Below are positions 33,196 through 42,217 of a stretch of 64,000 bases of DNA, piece after piece (the stretch's first letter is position 1; the number at the start of each line of letters is the position of its first letter). Made by a program: the position numbers and the translations under genes. The notes under the pieces were generated by a model. The model did no database searches. It saw only the letters and a program-made list of their open reading frames with translations, and was not told the DNA's origin. The stretch spans positions 124,001 through 188,000 of the forward strand of contig DATLIY010000007.1 of NCBI GenBank assembly GCA_035539175.1, in the 5' to 3' direction. The stretch is from Acidisarcina sp. (GTDB taxonomy: Bacteria > Acidobacteriota > Terriglobia > Terriglobales > Acidobacteriaceae).

Positions 33196-35112
33196 TCACG
33201 GCTGAGGCAGCACCATCACTTCCACTCCCGAGGCGCTTCCCTTTCCAACAAAGATCTGCTCCGTAGCCTTGTGGAAGTCCTCCGGCCTGGCATTCGGTAT
33301 GTCGACAAAGCTCTGCGGGTTCCGATCCACGAGCGGAAACCAGGAGCTTTGCACCTGAACCATAATCCTGTGTCCTTTACGGAAGGTGTGGTTCAAGTCC
33401 GGCATGGTGAAGTCCAACTCTGTCATCTTGCCGGGGCTTAAAGGCTCAGGCTTCTCCCAACTGTTGCGGAATTTGGCGCGCATCGGCTCGCCACGCAGCA
33501 GCTGCTGATATCCGCCCATACGCAGCGGCGGAGCACTCAGCACCCGCTTACCCACCATGTCCTCTTCCGGATCGGGATAATCGTTGGGATACACATCGAT
33601 CAGCTTCACGACAAAATCCGAATCAGTCCCCGATGACGCAACCTTTAACTTTGGAGAAACCGGGCCTGCGATCGTCACGTCTTCTTCCAGCACGTCGCTC
33701 TGGTATACCAGCACATCCGTGCGGCGTGAGGCGAATCGCTGATCGTCCACCATGTAGCGTTGCGGCACGGTGTCTGTCGTGTAGGAGACGAACGGCACCG
33801 GGTGCGCCGGGTCGCTCACATACTCATCCACCGAGCCACTCTCTGTGGGAGGATCGAAGGAGAGCTTTCCTCCGGCACGCAGATAGAGCATCTTTGCCTG
33901 CGCTGCCTTCGGCGGCCAGCTTGCATATTTGCGCCACACATTCGTGCCCGTCTCAAACACCTCCGCCTCCGCTGGCGCTTCGCCCTTCCCTTTCAGATAG
34001 TGTTCAAAGAATGGAAACTGCAGATTTGCGCGAAAGAATTCCGCCGTCTTCGCGTTGAACTGCACATCGCCCAAATGATCTCCCTCCGAGCGCGCCCAGC
34101 CACCGTGAACCCATGGGCCGATCACCAAAGCATTCGGAGTCCCTGGATTGTTGTGCTCGACAGCGTGATACACCTTGAACGGACCAGAGAGGTCCTCCGC
34201 ATCAAACCATCCTCCCACGGTCATTACCGCGCACTTCACGTTCTTCAGGTGGCGCGACAAGTCTCGCTGTTGCCAATAGCTGTCATAGGTATCGTGAGAG
34301 ATCTGGTCGGTGAAGAGGCGGTTCTTTCCCTGGAGATACGTCTTGTTCAGATTCGAGAGCGAACCGGCATTGAGATAAAACTCATAGCTGTCCGGTGTGC
34401 TGAACTGAAAGGACGGCTCTCGTGGTGGCAGGCTCGGCTCCGGAAACGGCTTGAAGAATGTATAGAAGCCAAAGCTTGCCGAGAGCATGAAGGCGCCCCC
34501 ATGATAGGAATCATCGCCCTGAAAGAGATCCGTCATCGGAGCCTGCGGCGAACAGGCCTTCAGCGCCGGATGGGAATCAATCATGCTGGCCGAAGTATAG
34601 AAGCCCGGATACGAGATTCCCCAGATACCGACCTTGCCGTTGTTATTCGGCACATGCTTCAACAGGTACTCGATTGTGTCGTAGGTATCCGACGCATCAT
34701 CCACATCCTGCGGTCCCTTCTTCACGTCGATGTGCGGATGCATCTCGACAAATTCACCTTCCGACAGGAAGCGGCCACGCACATCCTGGTAAACAAAGAT
34801 GTAACCAGCCTTCTCGAATTCATCCGATGGTCCTAACGACGACTTATACTGATCTTCTCCATAAGGGGCGACGCTGTAGGGCGTGCGATCCATCAAAATC
34901 GGATAGGGCTCCGACGCATTCTTCGGCACGTAGACCGAGGTGAACAGCTTCTTCCCGCCACGCATCGGAATGCGGTATTCATATTTTGTGTAGTGCGCTT
35001 TGACATAGTCCTCGGCGGGTGCCGCAGGCTTCTGTTGCGCTATCCCTGCGGTTGGGAGCGTAAAGAACATTGCTACCAGCGTGACAAGTATTTGAGTTTC
35101 AGTCTTCCGCAT
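33196..35112 (-). CDS. Exported CocE/NonD-family alpha/beta hydrolase (X-Pro dipeptidyl-peptidase S15-like)
   Basis: 638 aa with a signal peptide (ILVTLVAMFFTLPTAGIAQ). The S15 hydrolase domain has RTPYSVAPYGEDQY, YQDVRGRFLSEGEFVEM, the nucleophile elbow GKVGIWGISYPGFYTSASM and, later, LVIGPWVHGGWARSEGDHLG carrying the likely catalytic His. The C-terminal jelly-roll (LVYQSDVLEEDVTIAGPVSP, then LNHTFRKGHRIMVQVQSSWF) is the XPP-C domain. Family members include cocaine esterase, glutaryl-7-ACA acylase and peptidases, so the acyl or peptide substrate cannot be named. Divergent from the DUF4126 gene. Confidence 0.93.
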   Translation of the reverse strand: MRKTETQILVTLVAMFFTLPTAGIAQQKPAAPAEDYVKAHYTKYEYRIPMRGGKKLFTSVYVPKNASEPYPILMDRTPYSVAPYGEDQYKSSLGPSDEFEKAGYIFVYQDVRGRFLSEGEFVEMHPHIDVKKGPQDVDDASDTYDTIEYLLKHVPNNNGKVGIWGISYPGFYTSASMIDSHPALKACSPQAPMTDLFQGDDSYHGGAFMLSASFGFYTFFKPFPEPSLPPREPSFQFSTPDSYEFYLNAGSLSNLNKTYLQGKNRLFTDQISHDTYDSYWQQRDLSRHLKNVKCAVMTVGGWFDAEDLSGPFKVYHAVEHNNPGTPNALVIGPWVHGGWARSEGDHLGDVQFNAKTAEFFRANLQFPFFEHYLKGKGEAPAEAEVFETGTNVWRKYASWPPKAAQAKMLYLRAGGKLSFDPPTESGSVDEYVSDPAHPVPFVSYTTDTVPQRYMVDDQRFASRRTDVLVYQSDVLEEDVTIAGPVSPKLKVASSGTDSDFVVKLIDVYPNDYPDPEEDMVGKRVLSAPPLRMGGYQQLLRGEPMRAKFRNSWEKPEPLSPGKMTELDFTMPDLNHTFRKGHRIMVQVQSSWFPLVDRNPQSFVDIPNARPEDFHKATEQIFVGKGSASGVEVMVLPQP

Positions 35113-35297
35113 TCTTCTGGTTCACCTTCCATCTTTTAAGCTTCCCTGCTATCCCTTATGGGCTCCTTCATCATCCCACTCCCTGCGCTTCTCACAAAGA
35201 AGCATTTCACCGCGGAGCCAAGCCTCTCTGCCGCAGGAGGAGAGTTACTGCCTTTCGTCGAAATGTACTAGAATCAGCCATCACGGGAGAGTACCTT

Positions 35298-35900
35298 ATG
35301 ACCGCCTTCACTCCAAGCACGATCGCGGCGCTGGTGATCGCTGCAAGCTTCGCTGCCGGTTTGAATGTCTATGCCACTGTGCTTACGCTCGGCCTGCTTG
35401 CGCATGCGCACTGGGTCCAGTTGCCGCAGGGGTTGGAGGTACTCTCGCGATGGTGGGTCATCGGCATCAGCGGAGCGCTCTTCGCAGCGGAATTCATCGC
35501 AGATAAAATTCCCGGCTTTGACATGGTCTGGAACACCATGCACACGTTCATTCGTGTTCCAGTTGCGGCCCTGATCGCCTACGGAGCCACCTCGCACCTC
35601 TCGCCTGGAATGCAGGTGCTCGCCACCACAGCTGGCGCCACGATTGCTCTAGCAGCCCATGGATCGAAGACGGCGGTGCGCGCCGTTCTCACACCGAGTC
35701 CAGAGCCTGTTTCTAATATCGCCCTCAGCACTACCGAGGACGGAGTTGCCATAGGCCTGACATGGCTCGTGACGCAACACCCGTGGACTGCTGCCACCAT
35801 TGCCGCGGCGCTTACCCTGATTGCGATCCTGATGACTCGATGGATGGTGAAGACACTGCGCCGCCTGTGGCATCGTACGGCGCAGGCACCGGTTGCCTGA
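35298..35900 (+). CDS. DUF4126 membrane protein
   Basis: 200 aa with about five hydrophobic segments. DUF4126 features: AAGLNVYATVLTLGLLAHAH, LPQGLEVLSRWWVIGISGAL, IADKIPGFDMVWNTMHTFIR and VAALIAYGATSHLSPGMQVL, LAAHGSKTAVRAVLTPSPEP. The function of the family is unknown. It is convergent with the second small basic protein gene, 5 bp apart. Confidence 0.85.
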   Translation: MTAFTPSTIAALVIAASFAAGLNVYATVLTLGLLAHAHWVQLPQGLEVLSRWWVIGISGALFAAEFIADKIPGFDMVWNTMHTFIRVPVAALIAYGATSHLSPGMQVLATTAGATIALAAHGSKTAVRAVLTPSPEPVSNIALSTTEDGVAIGLTWLVTQHPWTAATIAAALTLIAILMTRWMVKTLRRLWHRTAQAPVA

Positions 35901-35905
35901 AAGCA

Positions 35906-36202
35906 CTACATCCCCTTTTGCGCCCTGCGCTGACGAGCCCAGCGCTTCTTCTGCGCCAGGGCAATCCTTCGCCGACCCTCGGCGCTCAACACCCGCTTCG
36001 CTGGTATGCTGCTCGCGGACTTGCTGCGATTTGCCGCCGCGTTCGTCGCCGTTCCCCGAACCTTGCCATGGCTGGCGAGCGCGCGCCGGGTCAACGAATC
36101 AATCTTCCTTAATCCCCTGCCGCTCTCGACCAGCATGCGACGGACTTGGACGAGCTTCGCAATCTCGCCTTCGATTTCAATGAGTATCTCTGCGCGTGTC
36201 AT
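35906..36202 (-). CDS. Small basic protein, paralogue of the one at 15048-15317
   Basis: 98 aa from the ATG at 36202; a TTG 9 nt upstream (MRG extension) is possible and the GAGG just before the ATG is closer than ideal. N-terminus MTRAEILIEIEGEIAKLVQV matches the paralogue's helical head. The C-terminal KRVLSAEGRRRIALAQKKRW matches its tail, while the middle (basic, Ala/Ser/Thr-rich) is diverged. Probably nucleic-acid-binding; function unknown. The pair within 21 kb suggests a family present in several copies per genome. Confidence 0.75.
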   Translation of the reverse strand: MTRAEILIEIEGEIAKLVQVRRMLVESGRGLRKIDSLTRRALASHGKVRGTATNAAANRSKSASSIPAKRVLSAEGRRRIALAQKKRWARQRRAQKGM

Positions 36203-36273
36203 ACCTCGCAAGTATAACCAAGGATCAAGCTTGAAGAGCGCGCGACTCGCAGGAGAATTATTGGACAGCGACA

Positions 36274-36300
36274 GGGGCCACCCTATTATCGAGTGGCCCC
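36274..36300 (-). terminator. Hairpin downstream of the GH2 gene
   Basis: GGGGCCAC (36274-36281) pairs perfectly with GTGGCCCC (36293-36300) around an 11-base loop, 42 bp past the stop of the minus-strand GH2 gene. No U-tract is present on the minus strand, so termination is plausible but not certain. Confidence 0.5.
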
Positions 36301-36341
36301 TCTTCTTGCCCCTTGTCTTGCCCCTTGTCGCGTGCCCTTCG

Positions 36342-38969
36342 TTAATGTGCTACGGAGGGCTCGACAGCCTCGGCTGTCGGACCAATGGCGTCTACCAGAG
36401 AAATTACTTTCAGGCTCGAACGTAGATCCTCCAACAATGCCTTGCTGGTGATCCTGATTTCCTGTGCTTCTCCTGGAAGAAGATCGATGTAGTTATCTGA
36501 CATCTTCACGTCGTGGTTCCCGAAGGATGCGTAGACGCTCCGCGCCAGCGCCTTCGATGCAAGCCGCAAGGTGTATGCATCGCCCGATTGCGCCAGCGTA
36601 GCCTCGATGGCAGCTACAGGCAGATGCACCAGCTTCGGTGGGGCAAGGTAAACGATGTTGCTGGAAACTCGTTGACCGCCAACCAGCAACTCCGCAGCGC
36701 CATAAATCTGCGCGGAGTCGGTTCCGTCCTTGCTCACAAATTCCGTCAGCGGCCACACCATGTAGCTCTTGCTGGAAAGCGCCGGTATCTCCACCGTTTG
36801 CTGCTCGTCGCGAATCACTGTGCCATCCAGGTTCATCAGCCGAAGCCGAAGCTGTGCATTCGTCGGCGTCATCTTGTCCGAGACGACGTATACGGCCAGC
36901 ACTCCGTTCTCCACGTGCGGAGAGACGAGCAGTGGACTATAAAACCGTTTCGCATAGTATTGGAGAGCCTTCCAGCGTCCATAAGAATCCAGGCTGGCCC
37001 AGGATGCCACAGGCCAGCAATCGTTCAACTGCCAGTAGATCGCACCCATCGCGCGCGGTCTTGTCCGGCGCAAATGCTCCGCGCCAATCCGCATCGCCTC
37101 CGCCTGCAATACCTGGCTGGCATAAAGAAAGTTATTGAAGTCTTTTGGCGTGCCGTAATACCGCTGCATGTAATCGCGAATAATCGAATTCCCTGCGTTG
37201 TTCTTCTGATGCGACAACATCACCGGGGTAAAAATGCTGGTTCGATCCTCCGGCAGTGTAAAAGCATCCACCGTGCGCTGTTCCGGAAATGACTGGAAAC
37301 CGAATTCCGTCATGAATCGCGGAAAATGCTTTTCATATTCGGTAAACGGAACACGTCCATGCCAGACACTCCAGTCATGCATGTCCCCGGACTGAAAGTT
37401 CTCCGAGAGTTCCTCATAATCCGCTGAAGGAGAGCTTGGCCAGTAAGGTGTCTCGGGGTTGAGCCGGTTCACAGTGCGATCCAGAATCCCGCTGAAGATG
37501 GTCAGGTAGTCCTGCCACATCTGCAGCTTCACATCGGCGGGCAGACTCTGGCGTCCATTCCAGGACATCGCCGCTTCGGTCTCATTGTTCCCCGACCAGA
37601 GCACGATGCTTGGATGGTTGCGCAGACGCGTCACCTGATACTCGGCTTCCTTCTCCACCCCCTGCTTGAAGGCGTATGTGCCGGGCTGCCAATCGTTCCC
37701 AAACATGAAGTCCTGCCAGATCATAAGGCCGAGTTCATCGCACATGTCATAGAACTCGTCCGTCTCGTAGTAGCCGCCGCCCCAGTGCCGGATCATGTTC
37801 ATGTTGGCATCGCGAGCCGACTCAAGTACCTGCCGGTATTGCGCCGTTGTCACACGGCTGGGAAATGAGTCGAATGGAATCACATCTGCACCCTTGGCAA
37901 AGATCGGGATCCCATTCACGTTTATCTCAAACGATCTGCCCCACTGGTCCAGATCACGCCGCAACACGATCGAGCGCAATCCTGCGCGCGCCTGCCGCTC
38001 CGCCTCCAGTTTTTTACCGATACTCAACCTGGCATTGAATTTGTAAATAGGTTGGGCGCCATAGCCAATTGGGAACCAGCGCTCCGGCTGGTTGATGTCC
38101 AGCGGCAGAATCACGTGGTTGACTCCCTTGGCCAGTACCACGTTGCGGGAGACTGTCGCGCGCTTCTCCCCTGTGCCGTAATCCACGGCAAGGGTCGCCC
38201 CACCATCGCCGGAGGCAATGACCTCTGCCTCAATCGACAAGTGTGCAACGGACGCACTGACATCCTTCTGGTGGATGTAAAGATCGGCGATCCTTGCCTT
38301 ATCCCACATCTCCATGCGGGCCGGACGCCAGATTCCGCTGGTCACAAAACGCGGGCCCCAGTCCCAGCCATATTCATACGCAGCTTTGCGAATATAGGTC
38401 TTTGCTTCCACCTTCGTCCGCGAACGCCACGGATCCTTCACCGCGATCTTCTCCGCCGCACGTATAGGAGACGGAAAGACAATGCGAAGCTGATTGTCCC
38501 CCGCCTTCAACAACGGCCTGGCATCGATGCGCCAGCCGAGGAACATGTTGTCCGCGGTCAGCGCCAGTTTGTCGTTGATGTAGATCTCTGCATATGCGTC
38601 CAGGCCGTCAAATACCATGTCCAAATGCTGGTGGCGTAGCATCTCCGGGGTCACCTGGAGAGTTTTGCGATACTCCCAATCGGCATTCTCGATCCATTGC
38701 AGTTTCGCCTCATTGTCCCGGTAGAAAGGATCGGGAATCAGCTTGTTCGCAATCAGATCCAGATGCACATCGCCGGGAACCTTTGCTGGCCTCCACTCCG
38801 ATGGCATGTCTCCGGGTGCAGGCGCCGCCGTGGGAATCTCGCGAAACTCCCATCCCGAATCCAGCGAAACGCTCTGCTGGGTCTCCTGCGCAGGAAGATT
38901 CATGGTTGCAACACCGAAAAAGAATAGGCACAGCAATGGTATGAGGGACTTCCTTTGCCACGAGAACAT
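36342..38969 (-). CDS. Exported GH2 beta-mannosidase-like glycoside hydrolase
   Basis: 875 aa from the ATG at 38969, which starts a signal peptide (MFSWQRKSLIPLLCLFFFGV, ending near MNLPAQ); the frame is open 40 codons further upstream but that part is not signal-like. Domains: N-terminal GH2 sugar-binding jelly-roll (SGWEFREIPTAAPAPG, NADWEYRKTLQV, VFDGLDAYAEIYIND), Ig-like domain, TIM barrel with acid/base Glu in VLWSGNNETEAAM and nucleophile Glu in RFMTEFGFQSFPEQ, and C-terminal beta domains. The pattern DAYAEIYIN plus SGNNE is typical of beta-mannosidases. Probably acts on beta-mannosyl ends with the nearby GH125. Confidence 0.92.
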   Translation of the reverse strand: MFSWQRKSLIPLLCLFFFGVATMNLPAQETQQSVSLDSGWEFREIPTAAPAPGDMPSEWRPAKVPGDVHLDLIANKLIPDPFYRDNEAKLQWIENADWEYRKTLQVTPEMLRHQHLDMVFDGLDAYAEIYINDKLALTADNMFLGWRIDARPLLKAGDNQLRIVFPSPIRAAEKIAVKDPWRSRTKVEAKTYIRKAAYEYGWDWGPRFVTSGIWRPARMEMWDKARIADLYIHQKDVSASVAHLSIEAEVIASGDGGATLAVDYGTGEKRATVSRNVVLAKGVNHVILPLDINQPERWFPIGYGAQPIYKFNARLSIGKKLEAERQARAGLRSIVLRRDLDQWGRSFEINVNGIPIFAKGADVIPFDSFPSRVTTAQYRQVLESARDANMNMIRHWGGGYYETDEFYDMCDELGLMIWQDFMFGNDWQPGTYAFKQGVEKEAEYQVTRLRNHPSIVLWSGNNETEAAMSWNGRQSLPADVKLQMWQDYLTIFSGILDRTVNRLNPETPYWPSSPSADYEELSENFQSGDMHDWSVWHGRVPFTEYEKHFPRFMTEFGFQSFPEQRTVDAFTLPEDRTSIFTPVMLSHQKNNAGNSIIRDYMQRYYGTPKDFNNFLYASQVLQAEAMRIGAEHLRRTRPRAMGAIYWQLNDCWPVASWASLDSYGRWKALQYYAKRFYSPLLVSPHVENGVLAVYVVSDKMTPTNAQLRLRLMNLDGTVIRDEQQTVEIPALSSKSYMVWPLTEFVSKDGTDSAQIYGAAELLVGGQRVSSNIVYLAPPKLVHLPVAAIEATLAQSGDAYTLRLASKALARSVYASFGNHDVKMSDNYIDLLPGEAQEIRITSKALLEDLRSSLKVISLVDAIGPTAEAVEPSVAH

Positions 38970-39405
38970 GCTCCGAGCTCCGTTCGACAAGTGAATGAAA
39001 ACATGATTCGATTCTGTCAACCCAGGTAGACAGGGTTGGATGACGCTCCAAACCGCCCCATGGATGCACACACTTTTCCCGTCTCCCAATGGATGGAGCG
39101 CGGATATAGATAAATCGATGAACCTGTTGTTTTTATTCTTATGGCCCCTTGCATGTCAATCCGGCATACATCAGGCTACTTGCAGCGATGGAAAGGTTAC
39201 CACGGCGTTGATCCATAAGATGACCGACTGGATCGTCTCTATCGCACACAACGTTCAGCACGCTCGTGTTATTCCTTTGTGATTGCACTTGTGGTTACAT
39301 TTGGGGATACGATGTGAGGGTGCGATGCCGTCCATTGGAGGCGATGCCCTGTTGTGGATCATAGGAACGAGATGTAGGACGCAGTTTAACCGAAGGGAAG
39401 ATTAC
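38970..39405. other. Divergent intergenic region, GH2 / glycine-zipper lipoprotein
   Basis: 436 bp with no convincing gene; an 80-codon open frame at 39040-39282 has no ribosome site or protein-like pattern. An inverted repeat CAACCC (39018-39023) / GGGTTG (39032-39037) lies about 50-70 bp upstream of the GH2 start and might be an operator. Both flanking genes must take promoters from here. Confidence 0.5.
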
Positions 39406-40224
39406 ATGATGGAAATAAAGAGTAGCCAGATCGCTCACCCCCTTACCGCTCTCACCCCTGGCAGGATCCTGTCCATCGGTCTCACGGGGCTGGTTCTGCT
39501 CGCAGGTTGCAATAAACAGCCCGCTCCCCAGACGACCCCGCCAGCCGCGAGTCCGCAAACCTCCAGCACCACCGCGCCCAATCAGTATCAGTCGGCACAG
39601 CCCGGCTCCAACATGGCCGCTTCCAACTCGGCGCCCGCTGCAGCAGCCGCTCCAAGGGCTATCGAACGGCCTCCAGCACCACCTAAGGTCTACACCATTC
39701 CTTCCGGCACTGCTGTCACCATACGTACCGGCTCGGAAATCAGCGCAAAGACTGCCAATGTCGGTGATCCCTTCTCGGGAACGCTGGTGAATTCCCTCTC
39801 CTCTGAAGGCAAGCTGCTCTTCCGGGCAGGTGCTCCCGTTTCCGGCACCGTAGTGGCCGCTCATGGCCAGGGCAGATTCAAGGGAGCCGGCGACCTGGGC
39901 GTAACCCTCAAGTCCATCGCATCTCATCCCGTATCGACTTCCACCTATGAGAAGAGCGCGGGTGGCAAGGGCAAGCGCAGTACGGCAATGATCGGCGGCG
40001 GCGCCGGTGGTGGCGCGCTGATTGGCGGTCTCGCCGGCGGTGGTAAGGGCGCTTTGATTGGTGGATTGCTCGGTGCCGGCGCAGGTACGGCAGGCGCAGC
40101 ACTTACGGGAAATAAGAACATCTCGATTCCTGCTGAGTCGACCATCACCTTCACCCTCAGGGCTCCGGTCAGCATCACTTCCAGAGAGAGTGCAGCCGAT
40201 GCAACAGCAGCACCGGCTCAGTAA
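39406..40224 (+). CDS. Lipoprotein with glycine-zipper segment
   Basis: 272 aa from the ATG at 39406, with AAGGGAAG 5 nt upstream. Lipobox LVLLAGC at residues ~30-36, then a Pro/Ala/Ser/Gln-rich linker. A beta-rich domain follows (TIPSGTAVTIRTGSEISAKT, GDPFSGTLVNSLSSEGKLLF, GAPVSGTVVAAHGQGRFKGA), then a Gly-zipper hydrophobic hairpin (IGGGAGGGALIGGLAGGGKG with GALIGGLLGAGAGTAGAAL) and a final beta segment (IPAESTITFTLRAPVSI). It is probably outer-membrane associated. Molecular role unknown. Terminator follows 22 bp after the stop. Confidence 0.82.
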   Translation: MMEIKSSQIAHPLTALTPGRILSIGLTGLVLLAGCNKQPAPQTTPPAASPQTSSTTAPNQYQSAQPGSNMAASNSAPAAAAAPRAIERPPAPPKVYTIPSGTAVTIRTGSEISAKTANVGDPFSGTLVNSLSSEGKLLFRAGAPVSGTVVAAHGQGRFKGAGDLGVTLKSIASHPVSTSTYEKSAGGKGKRSTAMIGGGAGGGALIGGLAGGGKGALIGGLLGAGAGTAGAALTGNKNISIPAESTITFTLRAPVSITSRESAADATAAPAQ

Positions 40225-40245
40225 CGTGTAAGCCGGCACACGCAG

Positions 40246-40279
40246 AAGGGCACCTCCAGAGTTCTGGCGGTGCCCTTTT
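40246..40279 (+). terminator. Intrinsic terminator after the glycine-zipper lipoprotein gene
   Basis: AAGGGCACC (40246-40254) pairs with GGTGCCCTT (40269-40277), with an inner CCAG/CTGG pairing, and is followed by TTC. It could also serve the convergent BIG2 lipoprotein gene ending at 40295. Confidence 0.85.
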
Positions 40280-40294
40280 CAGTTCTGCTGTTTG

Positions 40295-40936
40295 CTACTG
40301 CGTTACCGTTAGCGTGGTGGTGGCGTTCACTCCGCCCGAGCTGCCCTGGATTTGTGTGTTGCCTGTCGCGATGGCTGTCGCCAGCCCGTTGGCATCGATT
40401 GTCGCTGTAGTGGTCACCGATGAAGTCCAGGTAGCCGTTTTGGTAATGTCCTGGGTTGTTCCATCGGCATACTTGCCTGTAGCAGTAAATTGCTGGGTCG
40501 TTCCTTTTGCCAGGCTAATCGTCGGATTCAGCGGAGCCAAGGTAATCGACTGCAGGGCGGCACTTTGTACCGTGAGACTGGTTGTACCGCTCACCCCGCC
40601 GGAGGTTGCAGTGATGGTGGCTGTTCCCGCGGCAATGCCCTTTGCCAGTCCTCCGCTGCTGATCGTGGCCGTGGTCGGTGAAGAGGACGTCCACACCGGC
40701 GATATGACCTTTGTACTGCCGTCGTTATAGGTTCCCACGGCCTGGTATTGCTGCGTTGCCCCAATAGTGACAGTCGCACTTGCCGGCGTCACCGCGATCG
40801 ACGACAGCGTTGGATCCACAAAAAAGCCCTTGCACGCAGTGCACGCCAACAGAATCAGGCTGGCCGCAAGGATACTCGCAAAGGCCGCTAACTTATTTTC
40901 CCGGTGCTCCCTCGGGCTATCTCCCATTTCTCTCAT
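40295..40936 (-). CDS. Lipoprotein with two BIG2 (bacterial Ig-like) domains
   Basis: 213 aa. Basic N-terminus, hydrophobic core and lipobox SLILLACTAC, so lipidation at Cys32 or Cys35. Two tandem BIG2 domains: LSSIAVTPASATVTIGATQQ, GTYNDGSTKVISPVWTSSSP, GLAKGIAAGTATITATSGGV and, again, ITLAPLNPTISLAKGTTQQF, GKYADGTTQDITKTATWTSS, GLATAIATGNTQIQGSSGGV. Such small BIG2 lipoproteins are surface or periplasmic adhesion modules. No catalytic part. Confidence 0.85.
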   Translation of the reverse strand: MREMGDSPREHRENKLAAFASILAASLILLACTACKGFFVDPTLSSIAVTPASATVTIGATQQYQAVGTYNDGSTKVISPVWTSSSPTTATISSGGLAKGIAAGTATITATSGGVSGTTSLTVQSAALQSITLAPLNPTISLAKGTTQQFTATGKYADGTTQDITKTATWTSSVTTTATIDANGLATAIATGNTQIQGSSGGVNATTTLTVTQ

Positions 40937-41252
40937 AGATCTGCTGCCCCCCGGCTTGCGGCGGTATTCCCTGTCTGTCTGTGCCCGTCTCTTCGATTTC
41001 CAGCCCCGTCAGGCGATGCTACAGCGGATTTCCCATCCCTATATACCGCAGCACCTGCTTGTATCGCATCGATTGACGTGAGAGACGCTGCGACCGATTT
41101 CTCTCTTTGCCTCTGCCCGATAGACGCACCTTATCACTCTGCGCTCGGACGCGCAGGAGGATCATCGTCCGGGCCTGAGTGTGGTCAAAAGGAAACAGAA
41201 GAGGCTCCCGCCGCGGCAAGCACTCGTCGTATGCCCGGCGAGTCCCCCTCTA
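40937..41252. other. Intergenic region without recognisable gene
   Basis: 316 bp between the BIG2 lipoprotein start and the end of the methyltransferase gene upstream of it on the same strand. I saw no coding pattern, tRNA-like fold or strong hairpin. The BIG2 promoter presumably lies at its left end. Confidence 0.4.
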
Positions 41253-42056
41253 TCAGGCCGCCTTGACCATGATTCCAAACTGGGCGTCCTTGTTCTCTTC
41301 CTGAATGAACGTGGGCATCAACGGTTTCGCCGTGGCGGCAAAATCCGCAAACGCATCATTCATCCCCACATCGTCTGATAGCAGAATTCCACCGGGACGC
41401 AACCTCGGCCAGACCGACTCAAATTCAAACGTCATGTTGCGAAACGTATGGAGGCTATCGTGAATAAAGACATCCAGTTCACCAATGGAAGCAAGAATGT
41501 CGGGAAGAACTCGTTTGGTAGGCCCGAGGTAGAGCTTCCAGCGGCCTCTTAGATGTTGAGGAACGAGCGCGCCAACATGCTGATCAGCTTCCTTCCCAAG
41601 CGGCGGAAAATCAATGCTGAAAAGTCTTCCCTTCCGATTGACCGCTAGTGCCTGGAGCGCAAAGGCACTTGAGACTCCATTCGCCACTCCCGTCTCCAGG
41701 ACCACATCCGGCATGCGGAGCCGGCAGATGACATAGATCGATCTGGCCAGCGCGAAGTCTCCGTTATGATTCCGGTTGAACGAGTCTTCTGCGCTGGCTT
41801 CCGCAATCCTCTCCGACACGGCCTTTTCAATCGCTGCTAGATCCTTCTCTGCAAGAATCTTCGCGATGTCGTCCTGCGATACATTCAGTGCCGCGCTGAG
41901 CGCATCCATTACCGACATAAACTCGCAGGTCTTGGTTGAGGAAATCCCGCGCTCCTTTTTGACCTCTACAACCGTCATCACTCGGTCGTAAAACTCCACC
42001 GGGTGCGTTGGGAGCAAGGAAAGCAACCGCAAAGCCTTGGAGGGGGTGACGCTCAT
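41253..42056 (-). CDS. Class-I SAM-dependent methyltransferase (Methyltransf_24-like)
   Basis: 267 aa from the ATG at 42056 (MSVTPSKALRLLSLLPTHPV); the open frame continues 27 codons further but without coding character. The N-terminal ~100 residues are helical. Core: PDVVLETGVANGVSSAFALQ (motif I), KGRLFSIDFPP (post-beta-2 acidic), GELDVFIHDSLHTFRNMTFE (motif IV with metal-type DSLH) and LRPGGILLSDDVGMNDAFAD. The pattern resembles O-methyltransferases and cephalosporin-hydroxylase-like/sugar-modifying enzymes. Substrate unknown; may belong to the glycan-modifying genes that follow. Confidence 0.85.
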   Translation of the reverse strand: MSVTPSKALRLLSLLPTHPVEFYDRVMTVVEVKKERGISSTKTCEFMSVMDALSAALNVSQDDIAKILAEKDLAAIEKAVSERIAEASAEDSFNRNHNGDFALARSIYVICRLRMPDVVLETGVANGVSSAFALQALAVNRKGRLFSIDFPPLGKEADQHVGALVPQHLRGRWKLYLGPTKRVLPDILASIGELDVFIHDSLHTFRNMTFEFESVWPRLRPGGILLSDDVGMNDAFADFAATAKPLMPTFIQEENKDAQFGIMVKAA

Positions 42057-42217
42057 GGAATCCTCTTCTCCGCACGCACCCGAACATGGTGGGCAATATA
42101 AGAATTGCGCCGACGCCGGATATTCGCGCCACTTCATTTTGAGAGTCTCGATCTCAAATGCGTTAGTTTAGATGCGGATTTCCAACCGGTCAGGTGTGCA
42201 GCGTATAGGATTTTTTC

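Noticed and set aside
33760-34836. 358-codon plus-strand frame opposite the CocE-like gene
   Set aside because: Antisense shadow of a conserved hydrolase; no ribosome site or domain.
39040-39282. 80-codon frame upstream of the glycine-zipper lipoprotein
   Set aside because: No ribosome site, no protein-like pattern, and it covers the probable promoter region of two genes.
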